Shown here piece after piece: positions 42,620 through 51,533 of a DNA stretch of 64,000 nt. The DNA is from an uncultured Clostridia bacterium. Its GTDB lineage: Bacteria; Bacillota; Clostridia; Oscillospirales; Acutalibacteraceae. Position 1 is the stretch's first letter. The number at the start of each line of letters is the position of its first letter. Under the pieces are notes generated by a model, which was not told the origin of the DNA, made no database searches, and saw only the letters and a program-made list of their open reading frames with translations. Made by a program: the position numbers and the translations under genes. The DNA lies in NCBI GenBank assembly GCA_947369085.1, contig CANBJR010000002.1:47324-111323 (forward strand), in the 5' to 3' direction.

Positions 42620-43318
42620 ATGCCCGATAATGTAGTAAACAAAGCAATCGTCTGCCCTATGTGCGGAGAGCTGGGCAGGGCAGAAATATATACAAGCGTA
42701 AACACAACGGTAAACAAAGCTTTGAGGGACAAGGTTTTGGACGGCGAGCTTTTTTCGTGGAGATGTCCGTCGTGCAATTACAGTGCAAGACTTAATTATC
42801 CGATTTTGTACAACGATATGAAAAATCGTTTTATGGTTTATCTTATTCCTAAAATTGACCGTTACCAGCTTTGCGACAAGGAGCTTGAGAATAAATACAG
42901 CAATCTGCGCAACATAAGCAAGAGGATTACCGCTGATTTTAACTCGTTTAAGGAAAAGATTTTTATTTTTGAATCGGGACTTGACGATATGGCTGTGGAG
43001 CTCACCAAACTCGCAATAAGCCAGACGGTTTCTAAAAAGCTTGACGGCGCAGAAATTGTTGACGGATATTTGTCGATGTATGACAGAGAAACAAACACAA
43101 TGGGCTTTACATATTTTTCAGGCGAGGAAAGAAAGCCGTACGTTCAGACCGCAAGGCTTGAAATTTACGGCAAGTCAAAGGATATTATCGACAGATTTGC
43201 CGTTAAGGACAAAAAGCTCAAAGGTTTCATCAAGATTGACAAGGAATGGGCAGAAAATATTCTGTACCGCTACAAACGTGCAAAGCACATTGAAAAGCTC
43301 AACAAGCTGAAAGAATGA
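42620..43318 (+). CDS. CpXC-domain zinc protein
   Basis: 232 residues from the ATG behind AAGAGGTG. The N-terminal CpXC domain binds zinc through CPMCGELG and CPSCNYSARLNYP (about 13-65) and the long helical remainder (about 80-230) is uncharacterised. CpXC proteins are small, uncharacterised zinc-ribbon proteins in Firmicutes and Actinobacteria. Transcribed alone. Confidence 0.82.
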   Translation: MPDNVVNKAIVCPMCGELGRAEIYTSVNTTVNKALRDKVLDGELFSWRCPSCNYSARLNYPILYNDMKNRFMVYLIPKIDRYQLCDKELENKYSNLRNISKRITADFNSFKEKIFIFESGLDDMAVELTKLAISQTVSKKLDGAEIVDGYLSMYDRETNTMGFTYFSGEERKPYVQTARLEIYGKSKDIIDRFAVKDKKLKGFIKIDKEWAENILYRYKRAKHIEKLNKLKE

Positions 43319-43726
43319 TTTTATTTGCGGTAGCGGCGGCGGTCGAGTATAATTAAGTGTGGAGTTTGGAGTGTGGAGAGTGGAGTTAATGGTCGCTCCG
43401 CTCCGAATTTATAATAGTGCATGTTTCAAAGTTTGTTTGCTGAATTTATTGTTGATATAAATATAACGTTATCGTACCACCGTAGGGACACGGCGTGCCA
43501 TGTCCCTACGAAAATGTTGATATATTGGTTGTGTTTAATCTCTGCGGCGAAGCCGCATATAAATAAATTCGGGCATTAAACTTTTGATTTATTTCTCGCT
43601 ATCCACTCGACCTTAACTCCACACTCCACACTAACACAAGTTGTATCCTGCGTTAGATTTAGAAAAATGTATAGTTACCGAGATACCGACTTATAGCTAT
43701 GCTCCGACCCATAGGACGTTTAAAAA
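43319..43726. repeat. repeat-filled intergenic region
   Basis: About 400 bp without a gene. It contains GTGTGGAGTTTGGAGTGTGG and its inverse-like CCACACTCCACACT (about 43616-43634), the 30-bp palindrome at 43481-43510, a TGCGGCGAAGCCGCA hairpin (about 43541-43555) and a GTTGTATCCTGCG...CCGAGATACCGAC block (about 43640-43693) that recurs at about 55083-55137. Confidence 0.65.
43481..43510. repeat. 30-bp palindrome, CGTAGGGACACGGCG family
   Basis: CGTAGGGACACGGCG, then TGCCATGTCCCTACG, which differs from the exact inverse at two central positions. The flanks (GATATAAATATAACGTT before, TGTTGATAT and TGTTTAATCTCTGCGGC after) also match those of the copy at 46025-46054. Confidence 0.8.
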
Positions 43727-45088
43727 ATGAATGAGATTATAAATGTTTTTGAACGAAAATTTAATAAATTTGCTGACGACACTGAGGCTTTTACAACACG
43801 GTTTATCCGTGACGAGGACTCGGCTATCGGCACGCTTTGCTTTAACCGTTTCAACGTAGAATTTGAATACTGCCTTGAATGTGGTGCTACGGTTGAAAAA
43901 AGCGGTCTGAACATAATCGTTGACTTTACCAAGCGCTGTGAATTTCCACTAAAATGTATGATGTACGACATTATCGGACTTTTTGACAGCGATAATTTTG
44001 CCTGCTGGTTCTACTGCTTTATCGAAAACGAGGAGCGAATGGAGCTTTGCTTTGACAAGCTTGCAAAGGATTTTTCAAAAGTTTATCCCAAGCTAAAGGC
44101 ATTTGCAAACAGCGAAAACAGCGTGGATAAAATCCGTAAGGTGCTTAGGAAAAACGTACTTAACACCACAGGAATTGACTTTGAAACCGACATAAACAGC
44201 GAACTTGAAAACGGCGAAAGCATAAATGTTGATGAAGTTTACGATTATCTTTTCAGCCTTTATTTCGGATTTGAACAGAGTGCCTTTGCGTCAGACGAAT
44301 ACCGTGATTTTCTTTCGGGAGATTACAAAAAGGCTCTTCGAAAATACGAAAAAAAGAAAAAACGGCTTGTCTACGAGGACAAACTGCTTGAATATATTGA
44401 AAACTGCGACAACCCCAAGGCTATTTTGAGCGAGGAGTACGAATGCCTTAAAGACGGATTAAAGGAATACCACGGCACAAACGGCTTTGTTCCTTATATT
44501 ACTTCCTGCGGATTACTTCTTATTCCGTTTCTTGTTGTATGCGTGGGTATGTACTACGCAATTTCGGGAATTCTTTATCACTCGGCTCTGTACGCAAGCG
44601 CCCTTGAGCCTTACAACGCATTGTGCTGTTTGATTCCTGCTATGTGCTGTAGCTTTGCCGCAGGATATTTTATGCAGGAGCGCATATACCGCAAATTTTT
44701 CAAGAGCAAATATCAGAAGATGAAGGATTATGACGCAATTTTCAACTCGGAAAAATCTAAAAAGCGTGTGAGTATTATTCTTTATCTGTTCTATCTTCTC
44801 GCATTGGTTTTTGTGTTTTTAAATGCAAACAACGGTATCGCCGTTTACGAAAGCGGAGTAAACGTCAACAGTCACTACTTTGACGTGACCGGCAATTTCT
44901 ACAGCTACAGTGACATTCTAAGCCTTGACGTCGAATCTGACGAAAACAACATCGAATACGAGCTTTACCTTGACGATGCACAAATTATTAATATCGGAAT
45001 GTATGCTGACTGTGACGATATTGAAAATAAAATTATCCCGATTTTTGAAAGTAATCAGGTTGAAATTATCCGCAGTAATACGGAGTGA
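43727..45088 (+). CDS. large hypothetical membrane protein
   Basis: 453 residues. A cytoplasmic N-terminal domain (about 1-270) with Cys-rich stretches (CLECGATVE) and many charged residues is followed by two close helices (about 258-305), a cytoplasmic loop, another helix (about 345-365), and a C-terminal outer or soluble segment with alternating acidic strands. Not a family I recognise. The ribosome site is weak (GGACG). TatD begins four bases after its stop, so the two share a transcript. Confidence 0.65.
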   Translation: MNEIINVFERKFNKFADDTEAFTTRFIRDEDSAIGTLCFNRFNVEFEYCLECGATVEKSGLNIIVDFTKRCEFPLKCMMYDIIGLFDSDNFACWFYCFIENEERMELCFDKLAKDFSKVYPKLKAFANSENSVDKIRKVLRKNVLNTTGIDFETDINSELENGESINVDEVYDYLFSLYFGFEQSAFASDEYRDFLSGDYKKALRKYEKKKKRLVYEDKLLEYIENCDNPKAILSEEYECLKDGLKEYHGTNGFVPYITSCGLLLIPFLVVCVGMYYAISGILYHSALYASALEPYNALCCLIPAMCCSFAAGYFMQERIYRKFFKSKYQKMKDYDAIFNSEKSKKRVSIILYLFYLLALVFVFLNANNGIAVYESGVNVNSHYFDVTGNFYSYSDILSLDVESDENNIEYELYLDDAQIINIGMYADCDDIENKIIPIFESNQVEIIRSNTE

Positions 45089-45092
45089 TAAA

Positions 45093-45860
45093 ATGAATTA
45101 CAAAAATATTTTTGACGCACACGCCCACTACGATGACAAATGGTTTGACGATGACCGTTTTGAACTGCTTGACAACATAAAAAGCAAGGGAGTATGCGGA
45201 ATTGTCAATAATTCTGTTGACTTGAAAACAGCGCAAAAGAGCATTAAATACGCTGAAAAATACGATTTTGTTTATGCCGCAGTCGGCTTTCATCCCGAAA
45301 ATCTTGACAACATGCCACCAGACTATCTTGATAAAATTACAGAGCTTACAAAGCACGAAAAGGTTGTTGCAATCGGCGAAACCGGGCTTGACTACCACTG
45401 GGATATTCCGAAGGATAAACAGAAAAATGTTTTTGAAGAGCAGATTAAGCTTTCGCTTGATTTAAAAATGCCCCTTGTTGTTCACGACAGAGAGGCTCAT
45501 AAAGATACGTTTGATTTGTTAAAAAAATACCGCCCGAATGCGCTTGTGCACTGCTTTTCGGGAAGTGCGGAGCTTATGAGGGAGGCTGTAAGGCTTGGAA
45601 TGTATATAAGCCTCGGTGGTGTGGTGACTTTTAAAAATGCCCGACACAGCGTTGATGTAGCCTCCGAAATTCCGATTGACCGGCTCTTGCTTGAAACCGA
45701 CGCACCGTATATGGCGCCTGTTCCTTTTCGGGGCAAGCGCTGTGACAGCTCATTGATTTTGTATGCGGCTGAAAAAATCGCTTCAATCCGCAATATGGGT
45801 ATTCAGGAGGTTCTTGACATAACCTGCGAAAACGCAAAAAGATTTTATAACATCAATTAA
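45093..45860 (+). CDS. TatD-family metal-dependent hydrolase
   Basis: 255 residues from the ATG behind CGGAGTGA; a longer frame inside the upstream gene is ruled out. The metal ligands are visible: DAHAHYD (His-x-His), GETGLDYHWD (Glu), VVHDRE (His), ALVHCFSGS (His) and ETDAPYM (Asp). TatD proteins are 3'-5' DNases or related deoxyribonuclease-type hydrolases in the cytoplasm. It follows the large hypothetical protein in a two-gene unit. Confidence 0.92.
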   Translation: MNYKNIFDAHAHYDDKWFDDDRFELLDNIKSKGVCGIVNNSVDLKTAQKSIKYAEKYDFVYAAVGFHPENLDNMPPDYLDKITELTKHEKVVAIGETGLDYHWDIPKDKQKNVFEEQIKLSLDLKMPLVVHDREAHKDTFDLLKKYRPNALVHCFSGSAELMREAVRLGMYISLGGVVTFKNARHSVDVASEIPIDRLLLETDAPYMAPVPFRGKRCDSSLILYAAEKIASIRNMGIQEVLDITCENAKRFYNIN

Positions 45861-45887
45861 ACAAAATTGCAATGTAATTTTGTGAAT

Positions 45888-45971
45888 GGGACGTCTGGGT
45901 GATTCCCCTTAGAGGAAATGTCGCAAAGCGACAAAAGGGTTGCCGTTTTCGCAGAAAAGCCGTCCCCTACA
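45888..45971. repeat. 84-bp intergenic repeat with inner hairpin
   Basis: Starts GGGACGTCTGGGTGATTCCC and ends AGCCGTCCCCTACA, with a perfect TGTCGC/GCGACA hairpin (45920-45934) inside. The ends match those of the element at 21217-21309. Confidence 0.6.
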
Positions 45972-46024
45972 CAAAGGTTTGTTTACTAATATAATAGTGA
46001 TATAAACGGTAATGTTTCATATTC

Positions 46025-46054
46025 ATTGCGGACACGGCACGCCGTGTCCCTACG
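46025..46054. repeat. 30-bp palindrome copy with a decayed left arm
   Basis: GGACACGGCACGCCGTGTCC with TACG to the right. The left outer bases (CATTGC) no longer match the right arm. Confidence 0.7.
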
Positions 46055-46120
46055 TAGACGTTGATATTTTTGTTATGTTTAATCTATGCGGCAAAACCGC
46101 ACCAAAGTACGATTAAAAAA

Positions 46121-46149
46121 GGGTCTGTCATCAATGCAATGACAGGCCC
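46121..46149 (-). terminator. terminator of the sortase operon
   Basis: GGGTCTGTCAT pairs with ATGACAGGCCC (one G-T) over a 7-nt loop; on the minus strand TTTTTTAATC follows. Confidence 0.85.
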
Positions 46150-46184
46150 ATAATTTTAGGTGTGCGATGATTTATTAATCATTT

Positions 46185-47027
46185 TTAACCGCCGACTTTT
46201 TTGTACATTCGTCTGTAAAGGAAATACAGTCCGAGCGATACAAGCAGAAGGAACAGCGAAATAAACAAAACTGCAACGCAAACGCTGTTTGCAGACTGAA
46301 CAAACATATTGTACAACGCACGTGAATCAAGATTTATGTGCGAAATCTTGCCGGAGAGCATCAGGTATGCAGGAATAATTCCCAAAGCAAGGAACGCTCC
46401 CGAGGTTGCATAGCAAATGTATTTTACAGTTCTGTGCTTCCACTTGTTTGCAAAATAAAGCACAAGGCATATAATAACTGCAAGCGCCAACAGCGCAACA
46501 ATAACAAACGGCATAGCATTTTTTGCAGTCAGGAAGTACGCCGAAAACCTTGAGAAAAGCGGAATTTCAAGCGATGCGCGGTAAATCTGAGCCGCCTTGT
46601 TTACAAGCTTGTCACGGCTGTTGCCGTTTACATTTTTTATATTGTTTTCCTCAATATAGCTGTCAAGCTTAGTATTGAAGCTCTGCTTAAATTCGGTAGC
46701 GTCAATCTTTGCGCCCTTGCCCGAATAGTAATTGTCAAGATACTCTCTTGTATCATCACTTATCATAATCTCGTCAACAAAGCCGTCAAAGAACTTTTCA
46801 TCAAGTCCGCTGGCATAGCCGAGGTCGATAAGGCTTGTTGTAATCTCGTCACGCTTATCAATAAAATAGTTTGAGGAGTTCATATTGTCAAAAATAAACT
46901 CCGAATTAAACAGCGTAGCCTCAAACACTGTACATATTGAAATCATAAACAGAATAAGCGTCAGCAAAAACGAAAGCAAAATAAAAACTGCGTTTCTCAC
47001 TCTTGAAGAAAAGGGTTTTTTAGCCAT
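46185..47027 (-). CDS. membrane protein of the sortase operon, unknown function
   Basis: 280 residues. One N-terminal helix (about 10-33), an outer domain of about 130 residues (EATLFNSEFIFDNMNSSNYF onward, helical, charged), then three C-terminal helices (about 168-192, 203-222, 240-268) and a basic end. Its start lies two bases after the sortase stop. It probably assists sortase work or substrate presentation. I do not recognise the family. Confidence 0.7.
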   Translation of the reverse strand: MAKKPFSSRVRNAVFILLSFLLTLILFMISICTVFEATLFNSEFIFDNMNSSNYFIDKRDEITTSLIDLGYASGLDEKFFDGFVDEIMISDDTREYLDNYYSGKGAKIDATEFKQSFNTKLDSYIEENNIKNVNGNSRDKLVNKAAQIYRASLEIPLFSRFSAYFLTAKNAMPFVIVALLALAVIICLVLYFANKWKHRTVKYICYATSGAFLALGIIPAYLMLSGKISHINLDSRALYNMFVQSANSVCVAVLFISLFLLLVSLGLYFLYRRMYKKVGG

Positions 47028-47029
47028 AA

Positions 47030-47752
47030 TTATTCGCCCTCCTCTGTACTTTTGTCAATCGGAGTTCCTGAAACATATTCCGCATAAACAAAAAATCTGT
47101 AGTCTGTAAGTCCAAGCTCGTCAAACGGATAGCAAGTATACATAATCAGATTTTCGTAGTCTGCATTCAAGTCATATGCAGAACGGTCGGTTGCCTTTTT
47201 GACGGCCGTATCGGTAATTCGGTATTCATAATTGCCATAACTTGTGCGGATAACAACAGTCTGTCCTTTTTCAGCATATTTCAAGCCGTTGAAATATGTG
47301 TTGTTATGACCTGCAACAAGAATTGTACCGCCGTAACCCGGAACAAAGCTGCCGTTATAAATTCCTACTCCGTTGCGCAGCGCAACCTCTCCATCACCAA
47401 AAAACAGCTTGTTGTCAATTCCGCAGTCCTCAATTATAAGCTCGCCGAACTGGTTGCCGTAGTTTGGATATTCAACAGCGTCAATCTTTACATATGTTTG
47501 ATTATCTTCTTTTGTAACCGTAGGTAAGGTCGAGTTCTCCGAAACAGGCACAAAAATATTTTCATATTCAGTGGAATAATCCTTTTCATTATCGGAAAAG
47601 ATGAGTCCGACTGCCGAAAAAACTGTTGAAAAGCTCGGAGCAAGCGCAAGATAAAGCACAAGATAAGTTCCGAACAAAAAGATAATGGGAAGAATTATAA
47701 AACTCTTCCCACCATTTTTTTTATGCCTGTGTCTGCGTTTTTTATCAGACAT
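47030..47752 (-). CDS. sortase
   Basis: 240 residues: a basic cytoplasmic start (KKRRHRHKKNGGK), one membrane helix (about 17-38) and a sortase beta-barrel (about 85-230). The catalytic triad is visible: His149 in VAGHNNTYF, Cys207 in LIMYTCYPF and Arg219 in DYRFFVYAEY. Sortases join LPXTG-like proteins to peptidoglycan. Sequence and the single N-terminal helix suggest class D or a related group. It lies between its likely substrate (47759-48346) and a membrane protein. Confidence 0.9.
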   Translation of the reverse strand: MSDKKRRHRHKKNGGKSFIILPIIFLFGTYLVLYLALAPSFSTVFSAVGLIFSDNEKDYSTEYENIFVPVSENSTLPTVTKEDNQTYVKIDAVEYPNYGNQFGELIIEDCGIDNKLFFGDGEVALRNGVGIYNGSFVPGYGGTILVAGHNNTYFNGLKYAEKGQTVVIRTSYGNYEYRITDTAVKKATDRSAYDLNADYENLIMYTCYPFDELGLTDYRFFVYAEYVSGTPIDKSTEEGE

Positions 47753-47758
47753 TTAAAA

Positions 47759-48346
47759 TCAAGCTCTTTCTTTTTTAGTTTTTACAACAAACATTGTGCC
47801 GCCTGCTACAAGAACAACTGCAGCTGCACCGAGTGCAATAAAGCCGAAGTAGTTAATGTCAGAACCTGTTGTCTTGATGGGGTTCTCTGCAATAGCACCA
47901 GTCTTTGTAAGGTAAGGAGTTGCGCTGAAAGCGACTTCGCCGTTAGGATCAAAAATTGTAAGTTTCTTGGTTGTCTTGTCATATGACATTGTCATATCAA
48001 GAACACCTACAACCTTTTTGCCGTAACCAAGAAGCTCCTGCTTCTGAGCAAATGTAAGATCACTGATGTTTGAAGCACCTGAATTAGCAAGGAACTTCTT
48101 ACCGTCTTCAATAATAGCGATAATATCTTTTGACTGTGCTTCTGTCATTTCGATTGTGTTGAAATAGTTTTCAGCCTGATTAACATATTCAGTAGGAATA
48201 ACCATTTCGCCGTCTTTCATTGCAACTGATGTCTTAAGTTCGTCAAGGACAGCCTGTTCACTGCTGTTAATACCTGCTGCAAAAGCAGTAACTGCAGTAG
48301 CGGCAACAAGAACAAGTGCAATTAAGATTGCCGATAATTTTTTCAT
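47759..48346 (-). CDS. secreted protein with C-terminal sorting signal, likely substrate of the adjacent sortase
   Basis: 195 residues. Signal peptide (1-23, ending TAFAA), a small helical/beta domain (about 25-145), then NPIKTTG (155-161), a hydrophobic helix (about 167-188) and a KTKKERA tail. The order motif - helix - positive tail is that of a sortase signal, but the motif is not LPXTG or NPQTN; IKTTG or a nearby TG site may be the cleavage point. First gene of the sortase operon, with a consensus promoter at 48425-48453. Function of the folded domain is unknown. Confidence 0.78.
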   Translation of the reverse strand: MKKLSAILIALVLVAATAVTAFAAGINSSEQAVLDELKTSVAMKDGEMVIPTEYVNQAENYFNTIEMTEAQSKDIIAIIEDGKKFLANSGASNISDLTFAQKQELLGYGKKVVGVLDMTMSYDKTTKKLTIFDPNGEVAFSATPYLTKTGAIAENPIKTTGSDINYFGFIALGAAAVVLVAGGTMFVVKTKKERA

Positions 48347-48424
48347 AATCTTCTACCACCTTTGAAATTCTTTATGTACTTGAGTACATTACCGACATAA
48401 TAAATCATTGCGATTTACAAAAGA

Positions 48425-48453
48425 ATTATATCATCTATATTTTTATTTGTAAA
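48425..48453 (-). promoter_or_regulatory. promoter of the sortase operon
   Basis: Minus-strand TTTACA (48453-48448) and TATAAT (48430-48425) with a 17-bp spacer. A GTACTTGAGTAC palindrome lies between it and the gene (about 48378-48389). Confidence 0.7.
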
Positions 48454-48534
48454 GTGTTTTTTGCTAAAATAATTAAAAATATTTTTTCTTTGAATACAAA
48501 ATCACAAATTGTGATACTTTGCATCAAATAAAAC

Positions 48535-48549
48535 ACCAATATAATTGGT
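48535..48549 (-). terminator. small hairpin after the XRE gene
   Basis: ACCAAT and ATTGGT, loop of 3; GTTTTATTTG follows on the minus strand. Weak. Confidence 0.4.
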
Positions 48550-48551
48550 AT

Positions 48552-48869
48552 TTATCTGCTTTTATCATGCTCTGTATGCAAATCTGTCGTTTTAAACTCA
48601 AGTATCAAGGTTTCTATTATATCCCTTTGCCTTTGAGTCAACCCGTCAATTTCAATACTTTCCTTCTTTTCAAGTCCGAGCAAATAATCGGACGTTGTAT
48701 CGTAAAGCACGGAAAAAGCTCTTATTGTGTCAATACTGGGTGTAATTATATTGTTTTCATAACCGCTGATGCTTGATTTTGTCAGGTTCAATTTTTTTGC
48801 AACCTGTTCCTGAGACAGTTTTTTCTTTTTTCTTAAATTTTTTAACGTCAATCCGAAGTCATACACCAC
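48552..48869 (-). CDS. XRE-family HTH regulator
   Basis: About 105 residues from a GTG behind AGGTGA (a second GTG follows directly; the exact start is uncertain). The HTH domain (about 8-62) reads TLKNLRKKKKLSQEQVAKKLNLTKSSISGYE in overlapping motifs, followed by PSIDTIRAFSVLYDTTSDYLLG and a short helical end. It lies just before the capsule locus in the opposite direction and could regulate it or the sortase operon; no operator match was found to support either. Confidence 0.82.
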   Translation of the reverse strand: MVYDFGLTLKNLRKKKKLSQEQVAKKLNLTKSSISGYENNIITPSIDTIRAFSVLYDTTSDYLLGLEKKESIEIDGLTQRQRDIIETLILEFKTTDLHTEHDKSR

Positions 48870-48878
48870 TTTTATCAC

Positions 48879-49315
48879 CTGTTAAAATTCTAATCCATAA
48901 AGGTACATTTACATTGAATTTATATTATGTTTTTTCCATTAAATATTGACTTGTTTTTTAAGCAATGGTATAATTTACTTGTTGAAATTTGTCGTCTTTT
49001 CATATATTTTATATAGTGTAAGCAATGCTTTTTAACTCGCCTTACGGATAACAAAATTATATTGTAAAACAAGACGATTATACCGATTGACTCACGGGTT
49101 GTTTTCATTTTATTTGCTTTGCAAATTTACTTTTTTTACAAATATTATGTCAAAACGTCTTTATTTTCGGTTTTTATTGAAATTATTCATTTATTCGCAA
49201 ATTTGTGATTGAATTATTTTTTGTTTTGATATATAATGTTAATGTATGTATTTATGTTTGCATTTGTATCTGTTATTCAGCTAATGCACCGTATCAAATT
49301 TGAGGAGTTTTATAC
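48879..49315 (+). promoter_or_regulatory. long leader of the capsule locus with two promoters
   Basis: The 437 bp hold no gene. The first promoter is TTGACT (48946-48951) and TATAAT (48969-48974), the second TTGAAT (49209-49214) and TATAAT (49232-49237), both with 17-bp spacers. Between them ATTTGC-TTT-GCAAAT followed by TTTACTTTTTTT (49112-49137) could work as a weak attenuator. The region is otherwise very AT-rich. Confidence 0.6.
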
Positions 49316-50026
49316 ATGGAAATTTCATTTAAGGACATACTGCGTATAATCAAAAAAAATCTGATTTTTATTATTATTGTTTCTTTGATTTTTGCCGTAT
49401 GTTCATTTTTTGTAACTAAATTTTTTATACAGAAAACTTATACGTCAACCGTAAAACTGTATGTCAGCACAGACTACAACGGTGCCAGCAGCGGTTATCA
49501 GGACTTGAACGCTTATAACTATTCTTCAAAACTTGTATCAACATACATTGAGCTTCTTGATACAAATAATTTCTACGGAAATGTTTCAAAAGAGCTTAAC
49601 AACAAATATACGGCAACCGAGCTTAAATCTATGATTAAATTCACGAGAGTTGAGGAAACAGAAGTATTTAAAGCTGATATTACTTCAAGCAGTCCCACTG
49701 AGGCAAAAAGTATTGCCGACGCGGTTGCAAAAACTGCTCCCGAAACTGTCAAAGAGCTTTTAAGCAACAATTCAACTCTTAAGGTTGTTGACGAAGCCAC
49801 AACTCCAAAAAATCCCACCTCTCCGAATGTTGCAAAAAATGTAATTATTTCTTTATTAATCGGAATTATTGTTTCACTCATTATTGCGTTTGTTCGTGAT
49901 TATTTTGATGTAAAAATTAAGTATGACGATGAAATGACCACAATAGCAAATTTACCTGTTCTTGCTGCAATACCCGATTTTGAGTATTTTGCAAAAAACG
50001 CTAAATCAAATCCGACAAATTCGTAA
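49316..50026 (+). CDS. capsular polysaccharide chain-length protein (Wzz/CapA-like)
   Basis: 236 residues with a helix at about 15-36, an outer Wzz domain (about 40-165) and a second helix (about 178-198) preceded by the Pro-rich ATTPKNPTSPNV motif typical of the family. It regulates polymer chain length and activates the partner BY-kinase through its C-terminal cytoplasmic segment. GAGGAG precedes the ATG. First gene of the capsule locus. Confidence 0.92.
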   Translation: MEISFKDILRIIKKNLIFIIIVSLIFAVCSFFVTKFFIQKTYTSTVKLYVSTDYNGASSGYQDLNAYNYSSKLVSTYIELLDTNNFYGNVSKELNNKYTATELKSMIKFTRVEETEVFKADITSSSPTEAKSIADAVAKTAPETVKELLSNNSTLKVVDEATTPKNPTSPNVAKNVIISLLIGIIVSLIIAFVRDYFDVKIKYDDEMTTIANLPVLAAIPDFEYFAKNAKSNPTNS

Positions 50027-50049
50027 AAATAATATGAGGTGAATCGAAA

Positions 50050-50754
50050 ATGGCTAAAACAAAAATTGACCGTTCAATTGATACTGAGGCTCTCGGCTTT
50101 CAGATAAGAGAATCATATAAAACTGCAAGAACAAATATCGCATATTCAATAATTAAAAAAGGATGTAAAAAAATAGCTTTTACAAGCTCTTCAAAGGGTG
50201 AGGGAAAAACCGTTACCGCTATGAACGTTGCCTCTGCTCTTGCACAGCAGGTTGACACAAAGGTACTTGTAATTGAATGTGACCTGCGCCGTCCGCACGT
50301 TCATTCTGCACTCAGGCTTTCGCCTACTCCGGGAATTACAAATTATCTTAATGATGAATGTACTGTTGATGAAATAATTCAGTCTACAAAGCTTTCAAAT
50401 ATGAATGCCGTTTGCTACGGAGCAGTTCCGCCAAACCCGTCGGAGCTTCTTGCAAGCGACTCTATGGCTGATTTTGTGAAAATGGTCGAAAAAGACTACG
50501 ACTATATTATTTTTGACACTCCGCCTATCGGTGTTGTAATTGACGCCGTACCGATTATCAAAGCGTCTGACGGTGTTGTGGTTGTTGTTAAGAACAACTC
50601 TACCACTTATCCGCAGCTTAACAAAACGCTTGAAACACTTGAGCGTTCCGGCGGTAAAACTCTTGGCGTTATTATTAACAAAGTTAAGCCCTCCGAAACT
50701 AAAAAATACAAAAAAGGTTACGGCAATTATTCTTACGGATATTATGGGTATTAA
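50050..50754 (+). CDS. bacterial tyrosine kinase (CpsD/CapB-like)
   Basis: 234 residues. Walker A SSSKGEGKTVTAMN (about 43-56), Walker A' VLVIECDLRRPHVH, and Walker B IIFDTPPIGVV are in BY-kinase order, and the C terminus ends in a tyrosine cluster (KKGYGNYSYGYYGY) that is autophosphorylated. It works with the chain-length protein to control polymerisation and export. A dedicated CpsB-type phosphatase is not visible in the window. Confidence 0.94.
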   Translation: MAKTKIDRSIDTEALGFQIRESYKTARTNIAYSIIKKGCKKIAFTSSSKGEGKTVTAMNVASALAQQVDTKVLVIECDLRRPHVHSALRLSPTPGITNYLNDECTVDEIIQSTKLSNMNAVCYGAVPPNPSELLASDSMADFVKMVEKDYDYIIFDTPPIGVVIDAVPIIKASDGVVVVVKNNSTTYPQLNKTLETLERSGGKTLGVIINKVKPSETKKYKKGYGNYSYGYYGY

Positions 50755-50831
50755 TCGGCAGAATTTCTCTGTTAAATTCCGGCACAAGCTGTTTAACTGT
50801 CGACTTGCATAAATGACTTAAATGAGGAAAT

Positions 50832-51506
50832 ATGGACATAACAATGGATACATGCAATTTTGATAATTCAAAAGTTACAAGTAAATATGTTAAAAACAAA
50901 CCTATTTATGATTTTGTAAAACGGTTTGCGGATATTGTTTGCTCGTTAGTTGCAATTATTCTGCTTTCTCCGATTTTCATTATTACCAGTATCGCCGTTA
51001 AAACAACAAGCAAAGGTCCGATTATTTTTGTACATAAACGGGTGGGCAAAAACGAAAAGGAAATCGGCATTTATAAATTCAGGAGTATGGTAATGAATGC
51101 CGAGGAGCTTATCGAAGAATTTACGCCCGAGCAAAAAGCGGAGTTTCAGAAAAACTTTAAGCTTGAAAACGACCCCAGAATCACAAAAGTCGGGAAGTTT
51201 TTAAGAAAAACAAGCCTTGACGAATTGCCCCAGCTTTTTAATATTTTAAAAGGCGATTTATCAATTGTCGGTCCTCGTCCGATTGTTGAAGCTGAAACCA
51301 AAATTTACGGCGGTTATAAGGATATGCTGTTAAGCGTAAAACCGGGTCTTACAGGATTCTGGGCAGCTAACGGCAGGAGCAATACAAACTACAAACGCCG
51401 CAGAGCAATGGAAATTTATTATATTAAAAACCGCTCTCTGCTATTTGACATAAAAATTATATTTAAAACAATAATTTCTGTATTCAAGGCCGAAGGCGCA
51501 AAATAA
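50832..51506 (+). CDS. initiating undecaprenyl-phosphate sugar phosphotransferase
   Basis: 224 residues: an N-terminal membrane helix (about 30-55) and the bacterial sugar-transferase domain with VHKRVGKNEKEIGIYKFRSM, NDPRITKVGKFLRKTSLDELPQ and SIVGPRP motifs. It loads the first sugar phosphate on the undecaprenyl carrier at the inner membrane face. The shortened form lacks the extra N-terminal helices of WbaP-type enzymes. Confidence 0.93.
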   Translation: MDITMDTCNFDNSKVTSKYVKNKPIYDFVKRFADIVCSLVAIILLSPIFIITSIAVKTTSKGPIIFVHKRVGKNEKEIGIYKFRSMVMNAEELIEEFTPEQKAEFQKNFKLENDPRITKVGKFLRKTSLDELPQLFNILKGDLSIVGPRPIVEAETKIYGGYKDMLLSVKPGLTGFWAANGRSNTNYKRRRAMEIYYIKNRSLLFDIKIIFKTIISVFKAEGAK

Positions 51507-51533
51507 CAGCTATGAATTAATGGAGGGTATCGG

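Noticed and set aside
45888..45971. Small RNA gene
   Set aside because: It is hairpin-rich but has no promoter or terminator, and its ends match another intergenic repeat; the repeat explanation is simpler.
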